Notes: generated by a model from the letters alone, not told the origin. A stretch of DNA of 64,000 nucleotides from Stomoxys calcitrans (GCF_963082655.1 NC_081554.1:190033437-190097436), one strand, 5' to 3'. Counted from the first letter of the stretch, positions 1 to 12,438 are shown. Numbers and translations are program-made.

Positions 1-85
1 GATGTTGTTACATTTCTGTCGCTTAGAAAACATGGAACAGTATTATGAGTAATGAAAAATTATTAAAAGTTGGAAATTAGTTAAT

Positions 86-1464
86 AACAAGTAAAAGCGT
101 GCTAAGTTCGGCCAGGCCGAATCTTATATACCCTCCACCATGGATCGAATTTGTCGAGTTCTTTTCCCGGCATCTCTTCTTTGGCAAAAAAAGGATATAA
201 GAAAAGATTTGCTCTGCTATTAGAGCGATATCAAGATATGGTCCGGTTTGGACCACAATTCAATTATATATTGGAGACCTGTGTAAAATGTCAGTCAATT
301 CGAATAAGAATTGCGCCCTTTGGGGGCTCAAGAAGTGAAATAGAGAGATCGATTTATATGGGAGCTCTATCGGGCTATAGACCGATTCAGATCATAATAA
401 ACACGTATGTTAATGGTCATGAGAGAATCCGTCGTACACAATTTCAGGCAAATCGGATAATAATTGCGACCTCTAGAGGCTCAAGAAGTCAAGATCCCAG
501 ATCGGTTTATATGGCAGCTACATCAGGTTATGAACCGATTTGAACCTTATTTGACACAGTTGTTGAAAGTAAGAATAAAATACGTCATGCAAAATTTCAG
601 CCAAATCGGATACGAATTGCGCCCTCTAGAAGCTCAAGAAGTCAAGTCTCCAGATCTGTTTATATGGCAGCTATATCAGGTTATGAACCGATTTGAACCT
701 AACTAAGCACAGTTGTTGGGTATCATAACAAAACACGTGGTGCAAAATTTTATTCAAATCGGATAAGAATTGCGCACTCTAGAGGCTCTAGAACTCAAGA
801 CCCAAGATCGGTTTATATGGCAGCTATATCAGGTTATGGACCGATTTGAACCTTACTTGGTACAGTTGTTGGATATCATAGAAAAACACGTCTTGCAAAA
901 TTTCAGCCAAATCGGATAGGAATTGCGCACTCTAGAGGCTCAAGAAGTCAAGACCCAAGATCGGTTTATATGACAGCTATATCAGGTCATGGGCCGATTT
1001 GAACCTTACTTGGCACAGTTGTTGGATATCAAAACAAAACGCGTCGTAGAAAATTTCATTTAAATCGGATAAGAATTGCGCACTCTAGAGGCTCAAGAAT
1101 TCAAGACCCCAGATCGGTTTATATGGCAGCTATATCAGGTTATGGACCGATTTGAACCATACTTGGCACAGTTGTTGGGTATCATAAGAAAACACGTCGT
1201 GCAAAATTTCATTCTAATCGAATAAGAATTGCGCACTCTAGAGGCTCAAGATGTCAAGACCCAAGATCGGTTTATATGGCAGCTATATCAAAACTTGGAC
1301 CGATATGGCCCATTTACAATACCAACCGACCTACACTAATAAGAAGTATTTGTGCAAAATTTTAAGCGGGTAAAAAATTGTGAAAAAATTGCAGCTTTTA
1401 AGGGCTCAAGAAGTCAGATCGAGAGACCGGTTTATATGGGAGCTATATCCAAATCCTAACCGAG
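86..1464 (+). repeat. INE-1/DINE-1-like element with 153-bp tandem array (family A)
   Basis: It starts AACAAGTAAAAGCGTGCTAA, then a GC hairpin (TTCGGCC, A, GGCCGAA at 107-121), then TATACCCTCCACCATGG. A direct array of about seven to eight units of roughly 153 bp follows; units share CGGTTTATATGGCAGCTATA and CAAATCGGATAAGAATTGCG. The GCAGCTATATC...CCGATTT core, the ATACCC boxes and the terminal hairpin match the layout of the Drosophila INE-1/DINE-1 Helentron-associated elements as I recall them. Because 153 is 51 codons, frames stay open through several units without being genes. It is interrupted by a Jockey relic at its right end. Confidence 0.8.
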
Positions 1465-3135
1465 ATGGCCCATTTGCGATCTCCATCGACCTACACCGTG
1501 AAATATACACCCATCTCCCCTGCGCCTGTCGCTAGTGACCCCTATGTGGAGTGCATAGGGACAGCAGTCAGGTGTGATACTGCCGAGATAGAGCTATACA
1601 ACGTGTACATACCGCCGGTTGGTAGCTGTGTCCCAATTAATGGCCAAGCTTATAACCCCGTCATAAGTGGATTACTTTGTGATCATAATCGTCTGGTTCT
1701 AGGAGATTTTAATGCGCATGACATTTCATGGCATTTCTCCTAGGTAACGACCAACGGGGCATAGCTTTGGCAGAGCAGATTGAAGGCTTTACGTTTTGCA
1801 CGGTGGAAAAAGATGCCCCCACTAGGATTACGAGAAGTGCAGCAGCTCGCAGATATTTCCATTGCATCATCGGATCTCCTGAGGGATGTATCCGGGCAAG
1901 CCGTCGTTTATGTGACATCAGACCACCTTCCCATATTCTCAGCATCGACCGACCACCCTACTTCATAACCTCTGAGCGCCGGACGTTTATCAATCAGTAG
2001 AAGGCCGATGGGTCAGGTTCAGAGAGTACACCAATCGCCGCTTCAGTGAAGTGGCACCGTGGCACATTCCGAGACATCATTAACGCAGCATCCGCTCGCT
2101 TTATACCAGACGGTCGAATACCCCAAGTGCAACTCAATTCGTTGTACGGACCCCACTAATCCCAGAAACAGCGAGCTAAATCTGGAAATAAACTGGGTAG
2201 TCGATGAACACAGGCTGAATTTGTAGCTGGAACACTTGGAGCAATGTAACTTAGGCACCGGTATAGGCAAACTGTGGTCTACTGTTTGGTCACTCAGCCA
2301 CATTGTTGACTCTAAGTACGCGGGAGGTGAATGGCGAGCTGACTGTGATGGTCGATGGAGAAATAATTCTGACCATCAAGTGTCCCAAAATACTTGGCGT
2401 CACATTTGACATTACACATTCTCCCCATATGCCACAGCAATTTGCGATATAGTCGAAAGTAGAAACAAGGTCCTCAAGTCACTTGCCGGCAGCACTTGGA
2501 CAAAGAAACCTTGTTGACCACGTACAAGGCAATTGGCAGATCTGTGGTAAGTTATGCAGCGCCAGTGTGGTCTCGTCAGCTCTTGCAGTGGAAAAATATT
2601 CAGATCTGTCAGAATGCCGCCCTCCGAACTGCGTCGGGCTGTCTCCTCAGTTCTCATGTGGACCACGTCCATCAGGAGACTAAGATCCTGCCAGTGTAAA
2701 GACATGACCACATGTTGTCTAAATAATAGCTTTTCGGTTGTTATCGCAGAGACCATTTTATCATTATCTTGTGGATAGATATCCACCGCCCAGAAGCATC
2801 AAGGTAAATCCATATGATCTAGAGCGTGAGGTTTAGCGCTACAAGAGAGAACCTCTAGACCAAGGGGTATATTAAGCGGGTCTAGGCAATATTTATGCAG
2901 ACACGGTGGCAGATGCTTTAAATAGTTGCCGGGTGAATGTAGTCCTTGGAGAACGATCTCCTCCAATTGCACCTGAAGAAATCGATCTCCCCCGGCAAAT
3001 CAGAGTAGTTCTGGCTTACATACGTTCCGGCAAATGCAGCCGCCTCAACTCCTACAGAGCAAGGATTAATGCCGACGTGCAAGATGTATGTCCCGATTGT
3101 GACCAGGGACCACGCGATACACGTCATCTGTTTAA
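1465..3135 (+). pseudogene. Degenerate Jockey-clade LINE (endonuclease and C-terminal part)
   Basis: The frames are broken but readable. At 1465-1743 is an APE-type endonuclease segment with LVLGDFNAHDISWH, the GDFNAH catalytic motif. At 1728-1970 it continues in other frames (TRITRSA, VTSDHLPIFSA). At 2330-2440 is GVTFD from the region after the reverse transcriptase active site. At 2480-2830 are the thumb and connection (LTTYKAIGRSVVSYAAPVW, KILPV). At 2906-3135 is the C-terminus with LPRQIRVVLAYIRSGKCSRL and a C-x2-C-x8-H-x4-C knuckle (CPDCDQGPRDTRHLFKC). The catalytic palm (YADD) is missing, so there is an internal deletion near 2160-2330 as well as frameshifts. It sits inside family A repeats: the array resumes at about 3136. 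Confidence 0.85.
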
Positions 3136-3437
3136 ATGTAAAATGTCAGCCAATTCGAATAAGAATTGCGCCCTTTGGGGCTCAAGTAGTAAATGGAGAG
3201 ATCGATTTATATGGGAGCTGTATCAGGCTATAGACCGATTCAGACCATAATGAACACGTATATTGATGGTCATAAGAGGATCCGTCGTACAAAATTTTAG
3301 GCAAATCGGATAATAATTGCGACCTTTAGAGGCTCAAGAAGTCAAGATCCCAGATCGGTTTATATGGCAGCTATATGAGGTTATGAATCGATTTGAACCT
3401 TATTTGGCACAGTTGTTGAAAGTCATAATAAAATACG
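3136..3437 (+). repeat. Family A array, continuation after the LINE relic
   Basis: This starts AATGTCAGCCAATTCG and carries two units with CGATTTATATGGGAGCTGTA and CGGTTTATATGGCAGCTATA. It stops abruptly at about 3437, where the orientation flips. Confidence 0.75.
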
Positions 3438-4011
3438 AAACACTATTGATATCACTTCCAACAACTGTGCGAAGTATGGTTCAAATCGGTCCATAACCTG
3501 ATATAGCTGCCGTATAAACCGATCTTGGGTCTTGACTTCTTGAGCCTCTAGAGGCCGCAATTCTTGTCCGATTTGGCTGAAATTTTGCATGAGCTGTTTT
3601 GTTATGACTTCCAATAACTGTGCTAAGTATGGCGTAAATCGGTATATAACCTGATATAGCTGCCATATAAACCGATCTTGGGTCTTGATTTCTTGGGCCT
3701 CTAGAGGGCTCAATTCACATCCGATTTGGCTGAAATTTTGTACAACGGCTTCTCTCATGACCTTCAACATACGTGTCTAATATAGTCTGAATCAATCAAT
3801 AGCTTGATACAGCTCCCATATAAACCTATCTTCCGATTTTGCTTCTTGAGCCCCGATCCGGACTATAACTTGATATAGCTGCTCCTCCGTCCTTATTCAT
3901 TATAATTTGTTTGCCTAAAAACAGATAATGCGCAAAGAACTCGACAGATGCGACGATAGTGGAGGGTATATAAGATTCGGTCCGGCCAAACTTAGCACGC
4001 TCTTACTTGTT
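3438..4011 (-). repeat. Inverted family A element
   Basis: The same units read on the minus strand (GGTTATGGACCGATTTGAAC). It ends with the family terminus: GTGGAGGGTATATAAGATTC, a decayed hairpin, then CACGCTCTTACTTGTT at the right edge. Together with the copy at 86 it forms a large inverted pair. Confidence 0.78.
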
Positions 4012-5180
4012 AATTTTAATTTTTTGAAAGTTGACTCAGATATAATTGTTACAATTATTGTTTTAAATTTGTTTGCATAAAATAGAATTAAATTTTTGAA
4101 AAAAAAAAAACATCTAAGTCACAAATTCTTCTTTAAATCTGTTAAATAGCAACTTTGTTTGAGTTTTCGTCAATAATTGCAAACGCGCTGTATGAATCCA
4201 TTAACGACAACGCCTTGGAGGGTCAAGTTGACATAATTTGCCATTTGACCTAATTTAGTTAACTAATTAAATTTTTATTTTAAGCCATAATAATGTTCAA
4301 GCACTGTGCCGTCCATCCACTGTAATTGAATTAGCCCAAAAACGAATTGCCATCAATGTAATGAAACAGCAAAACACACAAAAAAAAAACACCATCAAGA
4401 AAAATGATTACAACTTTTAGCAGAATGGTTACATGGCTATTGATATGGCCACAGTGAGATAGGTTTTGATACGTTCATTGGATGTATGAATCAATAGCAA
4501 ATGTTATGGATGCACCGAGGGACAGACAGACGGATGAATCGACCAAATTGGATAGTTTTTTTTTTAGTTTTTTTATGAGGCACATTGTCTACATCCACCA
4601 TGGATGATAGGCAGACAGGCAGGTTGGTTAGCAATTGCCTGCAATGGAATGCCAATGGAGGTGTTGTTGGTTGGCGGTATGGTCAATTACATTTCCCAAC
4701 ACGTACCTGCAGTATTTGTTATAATTTTGTACAAATTTGTTGCTAATGAGATTGGGTGGTGGGCGCGCATTCGTTCGTGTTTGATTGGAAAATTTTCCAT
4801 TTTTTTTTGATATTATTTAGTAGGTTTATAATCCTTCTGTGTGGGTGGCCGACTCATAAAAATGTAGTAATTTCGAGAGCTTTTGGTTATAATTGATTGA
4901 TACATAAAAAAAAAATTGTGGAAAATTTTCAAGATTGCTTTCCAGTCTGTTTCGTTAGTTACTTAAGATATGGGGGTTTTCGATTATTCCCTAAGATAAG
5001 GCTCAAAGGAAGCAATTCTAGTTTTTTCAACTCTTTCGAATAGAATCTTTATTTGATACCATAATGAATTTATTGGGGCTTGTGACAAACTTCAAAGACT
5101 TTAGTCAAGAAGCGGTAGCTGTAGAATATTGCAAGCATATACGTTTGTTCGAACTGATTCTGCTGCTATTTCTGCAGAAG
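4012..5180. other. Unique A+T-rich DNA
   Basis: No open frame or repeat family is recognised here. There are short poly-A and poly-T tracts and a small GACAGACAGACGGATG stretch. Confidence 0.5.
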
Positions 5181-5570
5181 GACTGGTGGATGTTTTTGAA
5201 AAAATTTTGAAAAACCATGAAATTTTAACAATTTCAAAAAATATGTGAAAATTTCCAAAAAAATTTTAAAATTTAAAAAAAAAATTTTAAAAATTTTTTA
5301 AAATTTTTAAAATTTTCCTATTGCTATTCCGATTTTTGCAGAAGGATCGATGGATGACTTTGAAAACTATTGAAAATTTTTGAAAAAAATTTGAAAGTTT
5401 TTAAAATTTTTGAAAATTTTCTAAAATTTTTGAAAATTTTCTAAAATTTTTGAAAATTTTCTACAATTTTTGAAAATTTTTCGAAATTTTTTTAAATTTT
5501 CAAAAATTTTGAAATATTTGGGAATTTTTTTAATTCCAAAATTTCCTAATATTTTAATAATAATGAATTG
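5181..5570. repeat. Low-complexity AAATTTT/GAAAATTTT array
   Basis: Units such as TTTTGAAAATTTTCTAAAAT are repeated many times with drift. No coding potential is seen. Similar sequence recurs at 6860-7140. Confidence 0.7.
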
Positions 5571-6314
5571 GAAAAGTTTGTTTTTTTGTTTGTTTCAGTG
5601 TGAGGTATACTAATTTTAATTTTTCCAAAAGTGCTTGTGTCTTAAGTCTTTCGTTGTTATTATGCTCTGTTAAGATGTGATAGATTCAATGTTACCATTG
5701 TTGCTTGTGTCTTAAGTCTTTTGATTTTATTAAACTTTTCTAAGGGGTTGTTGATTTAATTTTCCAAAGGTGCTTGTGGCTTAAGTCTTTTGATAAAATT
5801 TCATTGAGATATGGACTATAGAGAAACTTCGATGACATAAATAAAGATGAAGTATCTGTAGAATATTTCCATCAAAGGTTTGTTCGAACTGAAGCTATTG
5901 CGATTTCTGCAGGACTGGTGAATGTTTTCGATAATGTTTGACAAATTTTGAAAAAAATTGGAAAGCTTTTGAAATTTTCTGAAATGTTTGAAAATTTCCC
6001 AAAATTTTTGGGAATTTTTTTTAAATATTCTAAGGTTTTCCTAATAGATTAGTAATAATAATCTGCAAAAATTTTGTGTTATATTGTCTGTGTCAGTTTG
6101 AGGTTTATTTATTTTAATTTTTCCAAATGTGCTTGGGTCTTAAGTCTTCTGTTATTATTACACTTTATTAAGGTGTGGAAGATTTTATGTTATCAAAATT
6201 GCTTGTGTCTTCTGTCTTTTGATTTTCTTACACTATTCTAAGAGGTTAAGGATTTTATTTTCTAAAGGTGCTACAAAAGCCAATTTTTTGAAAATTGCCT
6301 AAAATTATTAAATA
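5571..6314. repeat. Diverged direct repeats carrying GTGTCTTAAGTCTTTTG
   Basis: Copies of TCCAAAAGTGCTTGTGTC followed by TTAAGTCTTTTG occur at about 5637, 5707, 5775, 6135 and, more decayed, 6204. The block after each copy is also similar (TTATTA then CTCTATTAAGG-like sequence). No known family is recognised. Confidence 0.55.
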
Positions 6315-6529
6315 TTGAATTGCCCAAGAAGTAATTGCGGATTTTTCATATAGTCGGCGTTGACAAATTTTTTCACAGCTTGTGACTCTGTAATTGCATT
6401 TTTTCTTCTGTCAGTTATCAGCTGTTACTTTTAGCTTGCTTTAGAAAAAAAGTGTAAAAAAAGTATATTTGATTAAAGTACATTCTAAGTTTTATTAAAA
6501 ATTAATTTACTTTCTTTTAAAAAAATATA
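6315..6529 (-). mobile_element. Mariner-type MITE, truncated copy
   Basis: This copy begins TTGAATTGCCCAAGAAGTAA after a TA and keeps the internal TATAGTCGGCGTTGACAAAT and GCTTGTGACTCTGTAATTGC. It loses the distal terminal repeat at about 6529. The reference copy is at 17678-17914. Confidence 0.75.
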
Positions 6530-6565
6530 ACGTATTCCAAAACATTCCCAATAATAATAATTAAG

Positions 6566-6855
6566 AACAAGTAAAATTGTGCTAAGTTCGGCGGGGCTGA
6601 ATCCTATATACGCTCCACCATGGATCGCATTTGACTTTTTCAATATACATTAGAGTTACATCAAGTTATTGACCGATATGGACCGTACTTGTCATGGCTT
6701 TTAGGAGTCATAGAGAAATACCTACTCCAAAATTTCAAACAAATCGAGTAAAAATTGCCCCTTCCAGTGGCTCCGAGTGTCATATTTGGCGATTGGTATA
6801 TATGGCAGCTATACCAACATTTCTTTTCCATTAGCATCTGCGATCATATAACTCG
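6566..6855 (+). repeat. Short family A element
   Basis: It starts AACAAGTAAAATTGTGCTAA with the hairpin TTCGGCGGGGCTGAA (decayed), then TATATACGCTCCACCATGG. It carries little more than one unit and degrades after 6830. Confidence 0.7.
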
Positions 6856-6859
6856 TCTC

Positions 6860-7360
6860 GAAAAAAAAATTTCCCAAAATGCTTGAAAATTTCCTAAAAT
6901 TTTTAAAGTTTACAAAAATATTTGAGAATTTATTAAAAATTTTAGGAAAAAATCTGGGAAAAATTTAAAAACTTTAAAATTTCCTAAAATTTTGAAAAAT
7001 TTCCCAAATTTTTTGAAAATTTCCTAAAATTTTTGAAAATTTCCTAAAATTTTTGAAAATTTCCTAAAATTTGTGAAAATTTCCTAAAATTTTTAGGGTG
7101 TTTTTTAAGTCTTAGGAAAGTTTTTTAAATCTTAGGAAAGTTTTCCTAATATTTTAATAATAATAATTTTTAAAAAATTTTGCGTTTTTCTGTATGTTTT
7201 ATTATGAGAAATAAAAATTTTAATTTCTCCATGTGTACTGGTGTCTTAAATCTATTCTATGACGTTGTCTAAAAATTTTGTAAATTTCATAAAATTTTTG
7301 GAATATTTTTTTAAATTTAACAAAACATTCCTAATTTAACGAAACATTCCTTTTCTAATG
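6860..7360. repeat. Low-complexity TTCCTAAAATTTTTGAAAAT array
   Basis: Near-perfect tandem units of about 20 bp run between 7010 and 7100, followed by drifted sequence with a further GTGTCTTAAATCT relic of the dispersed motif near 7250. Confidence 0.65.
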
Positions 7361-8655
7361 CAGGAAAGTACCAAATGGTACCAATTTTGGTACAAAAAAG
7401 TGCGAATGGTTAATAATCATATATTGGGTTGCCCAAAAAGTAATTGCGGATTTTTCATATAGTCGGCATTGACAAATTTTTTCACAGCTTGTGACTCTGT
7501 AATTGCATTCTTTCTTCTGTCAGTTATCAGCTGTTACTTTTAGCTTGCTTTAGAAAAAAAGTGTAACAAAAGTATATTTGATTAAAGTTCATTGTAATTT
7601 TTATTAAAAATGCATTTACTTTCTTTTAAAAAATCCGCAATTACTTTTTGGGCAACCAAATATTTCTTAGTTGTGCCACATGCCAAATTTCGGACCTCAA
7701 ACTCCCTGAACACCTGAACAGAAAGAACAATATGGTTATAATTTTGAGTACTAAAATGTACGAATTTTGAATGGGTCATTTAGTCATCCATCATTTATTT
7801 CTTTGTCTCACCTACATGCCAAATATTGGACTTCTTGCTCCATCTATAAAAATAGTACCAAATAGTTCCAGTTTTGGTACCAAAATGTTCGAATTGTGAA
7901 AAAATCATTTAGTAGCCCATCATATATTTTTAAGTTTTACCTACATGACAAGTTTCAGACCTCTAGCTCAATCTGCACAAAATGTACCAATTTTTACCAA
8001 TATTGGTACTAAAAATGTACGATTTGTAAAAGGATGATAGTCAGCCATCATATTTTTCGTAGTTGTACCTGCATGTCAAATTTCAGACCTCTAGCTCCAT
8101 CTGTAAAGAAAGTACCAAATGGTACCAATTTTGGTACCAAAATGTAATTTACGAATTTTAAATAGATCATATAGTCACCCATCGTATATTTCCCAATTGT
8201 ACCTACATGCTAAATTTCAGACCTCCATGTTTAAGAAAGCACCAAATGGTGCCAAATGCGGCACTAAACGTACGTTTTTCCCGTTACCAGTATTTTTTCC
8301 CATTTTTGCTTTTCACCGTCATCCTTTCGCACCAGATGTCTTTAAGTCACATTTTAAAATTCTACCTATATACATCCGCCCTGTACAAAGTTGACCCATT
8401 TCGTACCTTTTTGGTACTTTTTTTAGTACCTAAAAGTACAAATTTCCAGATTCATTTATAGTCAGAGCTCTATTTCAGGTACCATTTCGTACTTTTTAGT
8501 ACCTTAACATACAAATATCACCAAATCCAGCCTTATCCCGTGCCTACGACCCAAGACCAACAGCCATGCAAAATTTCATGATTCTAGCTTTAGCCGTTTG
8601 GTCTGGGTAATGATCAGTCAGTCAGTCAGACAGAAATCAGTCAGTCACGTAACAC
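7361..8655. repeat. GGTACC-rich tandem array of about 127 bp (family E)
   Basis: Each unit has CCAAATGGTACCAATTTTGG, then GTACGAATTTTGAATGGGTC, CATCATATATTTC and CAAATTTCAGACCTC. The units near 7366, 7850, 7980, 8110 and 8230 are recognisable. A MITE is inserted in one unit (7424-7660). The array ends with a CAGTCAGTCAGACAGA stretch and ACACTTTTATATATTTAGAT. I cannot name the family. Confidence 0.65.
7424..7660 (-). mobile_element. Mariner-type MITE, full copy in family E
   Basis: The terminal repeats are TTGGGTTGCCCAAAAAGTAA and its complement. It is flanked by TA on the left and TA after the right end. Removing it restores the family E sequence CATATATTTCTTAG, which proves the insertion and the TA target. 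Confidence 0.9.
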
Positions 8656-8870
8656 TTTTATATATTTAGATAATTTGGAATATTGTGTTTTTCTATATGT
8701 TTTATTATGAGATATAACAAATTTAAATTTTTCCAAAAGTGCTGGTGTCTTAAGTCTTTTGTTTTTATTATACTCTACTAAGGGATTGTTGATTTAATTT
8801 TCCAAAAATGCTGGTGTCTTAAGTCTTTTGTATAACGTTTCATTGCATTGAAGTTGTCTAGTTTATTGTA
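8656..8870. repeat. Two further TTAAGTCTTTTG repeats
   Basis: GCTGGTGTCTTAAGTCTTTT occurs at about 8743 and 8813, each preceded by TTTTCCAAAA, as in the block at 5571-6314. Confidence 0.55.
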
Positions 8871-10014
8871 CTAAGTGTTGTTGTAGTCTCCACCACTTTG
8901 GTTTTAGCTAATTTACATAAAATGCTTCCCTCCACAGCACCTAGATGGATCTTATTTCCCATTTTTTTTTCGGTAATGTTTAGGCCTATTCCAAGATAGC
9001 ATAGGAAATCGTTGGACCATAAGCATCATATAATTAACCACAATTTAAATTTAATATGTACTATTAATCCGCATTTTGGCTATGAAATTGAAACGGAAAA
9101 TACTTTAATTCCTGAGCTTAAGCAATAATAAGAGCATAACTGGTGAAATGATATGCAATTTTGCCACTCTAAGCGATTAAGCCAGGTGAGGAGTGTGAAG
9201 TGTAGAGTGGCAAGAAAATCAAGCTGCTGCTGCTGTGGCAACCAACCTCCACCAACTTGCTAATGTTGCAATGACATAATCAGCTGTTTATAACCAGATC
9301 GACAGCATTAACTCTACTCCATGGCCTGAATGTGGGTCTCTCTCTGTTTTAACTCAAATGGGGATATGAGCACCCCTACACCTTTCTTTGTGCCACAACT
9401 TTGTTATGGCTGCACTCAACAAGCATTGGCCTCTGTCGAGAGTAAGAGTTAAAGCAAGAAAACATTTAAATGAAATGAAAAACGAGTCTCAATGTTTTGG
9501 ATTTATTCAATGTGGCTGTATAAAGAAAGCATGAATACCAACTGGGCCAACTGTAGTGACCACAAATTATATGTGAGGGCCATATATAATTTTAAATGTC
9601 TTGGAGATCAATTTACCATTTGGAGGTGATGATTATGATGATTAATATTACCTTAGAGACCCATTGACATAATACCGAGGAAGGTAATGCAAGTTGTCAC
9701 ACTACTGACTAACTGAAATAACTGATGGTCCATTTGATGGTGTGAAACTTTGGAAGACCGCAATACACCACAAATGAAAGTAAGGCCTTATGCTCATCAT
9801 TGGGGGTTTTATTTTCTTCCTTCTTTCTATTGGTAAAGACATCATATATTTAAATTATAAAAGTTGGAAGATTTTGTCAGGGATTAAGAGATTCATGACA
9901 TAGTGGGAGAATTTTTAAAAATTTCCAAAAAACAAAATAAAAAATAAAAAAATAAAACAAAATAAAATAAAATCCTATCCATCTTCAAAAAGGTTCACAA
10001 ATTTCTACTGAAAA
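8871..10014. other. Unique DNA
   Basis: No gene or repeat is recognised. The part from 9160 to 9500 is less A+T-rich (GCTGCTGCTGTGGCAACC) and could be a conserved non-coding element. An AAAAT-type simple repeat lies at 9935-9975. Confidence 0.45.
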
Positions 10015-10149
10015 TCTTATATATTAGAATCAATTTGTGTTTGTTTGTTTGTGTGTTCCTTACAGACTCAGAAACGGCTGAACCGATTTTCTTGAAATTT
10101 TCACAGATGGTACATATTGACCCCGTGGTGAAAATAGTTAATATCTGAA

Positions 10150-10182
<33 letters not shown>

Positions 10183-12164
10183 CCTCCCCTTACCCTAATT
10201 TTCAGAAACGCCAGATCTCGGGATGGGTGTTGCGATTTAAGCGAAATTTTGTGTGCTCTCTTATAGTAACCTAAAAATAAAAATTTGGTATCCAAATTTC
10301 GGATGGGGTACCTAGGGGGGCTGCCCCACCCTAGAACCTACCAAACATATATTTTCACCAATCACGACAATATGGGACTCAAATAAAAGGTATTTAGGAT
10401 AAGAAAACGTATCTGATAGCCAATTGTCGGATCAAGTGCTAGGGGGACCACCCCAAGCCCCAAAACCGCCTAAATCGGACGTATTTACCAACCATAGCAA
10501 TATGGGGCTCAAATGAAAGGTATTTACGAGTAGAATACGAATCTGATATCCAAATGTGGGACAAAGTTTCTGGGGGTCCACCCCTTCCCCAAAACACCCC
10601 CAAACAGGACTAATTTACTGACCATGAGAATATGGGGCTTAAATAAAAGGTATTTGAATGTAGAATTCGAATCTGATATCCAAATATGGGACCAAGTGTT
10701 TGGGGGGCCGCCTCTCCCCAAAAACATCCCCCAATGGGGAAAAATTTTCGACCAAAGCAATATGGGGCTCAAATGAAAGATCTTTGGAAGTAAAGCACGA
10801 ATCTGATATCAATATTCGGGAAAAGTGTCTATTGGGCCACCCCACCCCCACAACACCACCCAAATAGGAAGTTTTAGCTGACTATTGCAATATGAGGCTC
10901 AAATAAGAGGGTTTTTTAGAGTAGAACACGAATCCGTTACATTTTTTTTAAGGCCAACTCACTGAGTGGCCGCCCATTCCTCAAAACACACCCCAAGCCG
11001 GTCATGTTTGCCGACTATGGAAATATGGGGCTCAAATTAAAGGTATGTGCGAGTAGACCACATATCTGATATCAACATTAGGGGCAAACTGTCTAGCGGA
11101 GGTTCCACCACCATAACAACCCCCAAATAGGACGTATTTGCTCACCAAGACAATTTGGGTCTTAAAGAGAGTGGAACTAAATATTCATAGTTTTTAGGGC
11201 CAATACCCCAAACCGGACATATTTGCTGACTTTTGCAATAAGGAGTTTAAATGAGATTAGATAGATAGAATTTGATTTCTAATTTTGAGGGCAATGGCAA
11301 TATGGGGTTCAAATAAATGATATGTAGATATATGAGAATAGAGCACGTTGATGATATATTTTCAGGGCTCAGAATTTGGGGGACCACCCACTCGCAAAAC
11401 ACCCCTAAATCGGGCATATTTACCGACCATGACAATGTGGGGCTTAAATGAAAGGTATCGGGGGGTCGAGCAAGAATTGATACCCGGGTATCCCTTTCCC
11501 AAAATACCCCACAAACATAAATTTTTTACTAACCATCGCAATATGGGGCTCAATTTAGAGGTATTTGGGAATAGAATACAAATTTGCTATTTAAATGTAG
11601 GACCATGTATTTAAGGCATCACCTCTTCTCCAAAACACCCCCCCCAAAGGGTAAACATTTTTCGACCAAGCCAATATGTGGCTTAAATGAAAGGTATTTG
11701 AGATTAGAAAACGAATCGAAAACGAAACGAAACGAATGATAACCAATTTTGGGACCACGTGTTTGGACGACGCCTCATCCTGTAAACTCCCCTCAAAACC
11801 TATGGCAATATGGGGTTTAAATAAATGGTATTTGAGAGAAGAGAACGATGCTGATATTTTTTTCAGGGTCAAGTGTCTGGGGGACCACCTCACCCCCGAA
11901 AACACCCCTAAATCAGACATCATGAGAATATCGGGCTGAAATAAAGTATTTTACATCCAAACTTAAATTCGTCGAACAATAAAGATCATATGGGATTCAG
12001 ATAAAGGCACTTATATTGTTAAACTGTTTGTCAAGCGATATATTATTTTGGTAGCATGGTATTTCACTAAAAGCTCTTTAATTGTCGAAAATAAATATTC
12101 CAAGGAAACTTTTGTTCCATATAAAGTAAAAGAAGGCGCAGCGGAGTGGGCCCGGGTCAGCTAG
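10015..12164 (+). mobile_element. Non-autonomous Helitron, copy 1
   Basis: It begins TCTTATATATTAGAATCAAT after an A, then GTTTGTTTGTTTG and AACGGCTGAACCGATTTTC. It ends GGGCCCGGGTCAGCTAG followed by T. The A, TC...CTAG, T boundaries and the GC-rich sequence just before CTAG are Helitron hallmarks. The inside is a tandem array of about 130 bp units (CAATATGGGGCTCAAATGAA, GAATCTGATATCCAAAT, then a purine/pyrimidine-biased GGGGGACCACCCC block), at least ten units. No Rep/helicase coding is seen. Confidence 0.8.
10150..10180 (+). repeat. G31 homopolymer in Helitron copy 1
   Basis: 31 consecutive G. The equivalent place in copy 2 reads GGAAGGGGGGCGGAACC (12580) and GGAAGGGGGCGCACCC (13277), so a short G run has expanded in this copy. 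Assembly errors in length are likely for such a run. Confidence 0.9.
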
Positions 12165-12176
12165 TCTTATATATAA

Positions 12177-12438
12177 TCAGTAAGGAAAGGCAAAATTCGG
12201 GCGCAGCCGCTATATAATACCCTACACCTACCATACAATTATGTATATGAGAGTTATATCTAAATCTGAACCGATTTTTAAACAGATCGTTTAAAATTGT
12301 TGTTGTTATGGCCATATAAGTGCAAATCCGGCGAAAAATATGAATGGGTGCTACATTAGATTTGAACCGATTTTGATGAAATCTGTCTGATGTCTTAAGA
12401 TCAGGAACATAAGAATCCGTGCCAAAGTGGTGGTGTAA
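12177..12438 (+). repeat. Short family D element inserted in Helitron copy 2
   Basis: It starts CAGTAAGGAAAGGCAAAATT and continues GGGCGCAGCCGCTATATAAT and ACCCTACACCTACC. These are the same terminus as the inverted copy ending at 47807. The remainder has the CTGAACCGATTTT core. Confidence 0.7.

Noticed and set aside
10141..12164. CRISPR-like regular repeats
   Set aside because: These are 130-bp diverged direct units of a eukaryotic Helitron with no short identical repeat plus unique spacer pattern.
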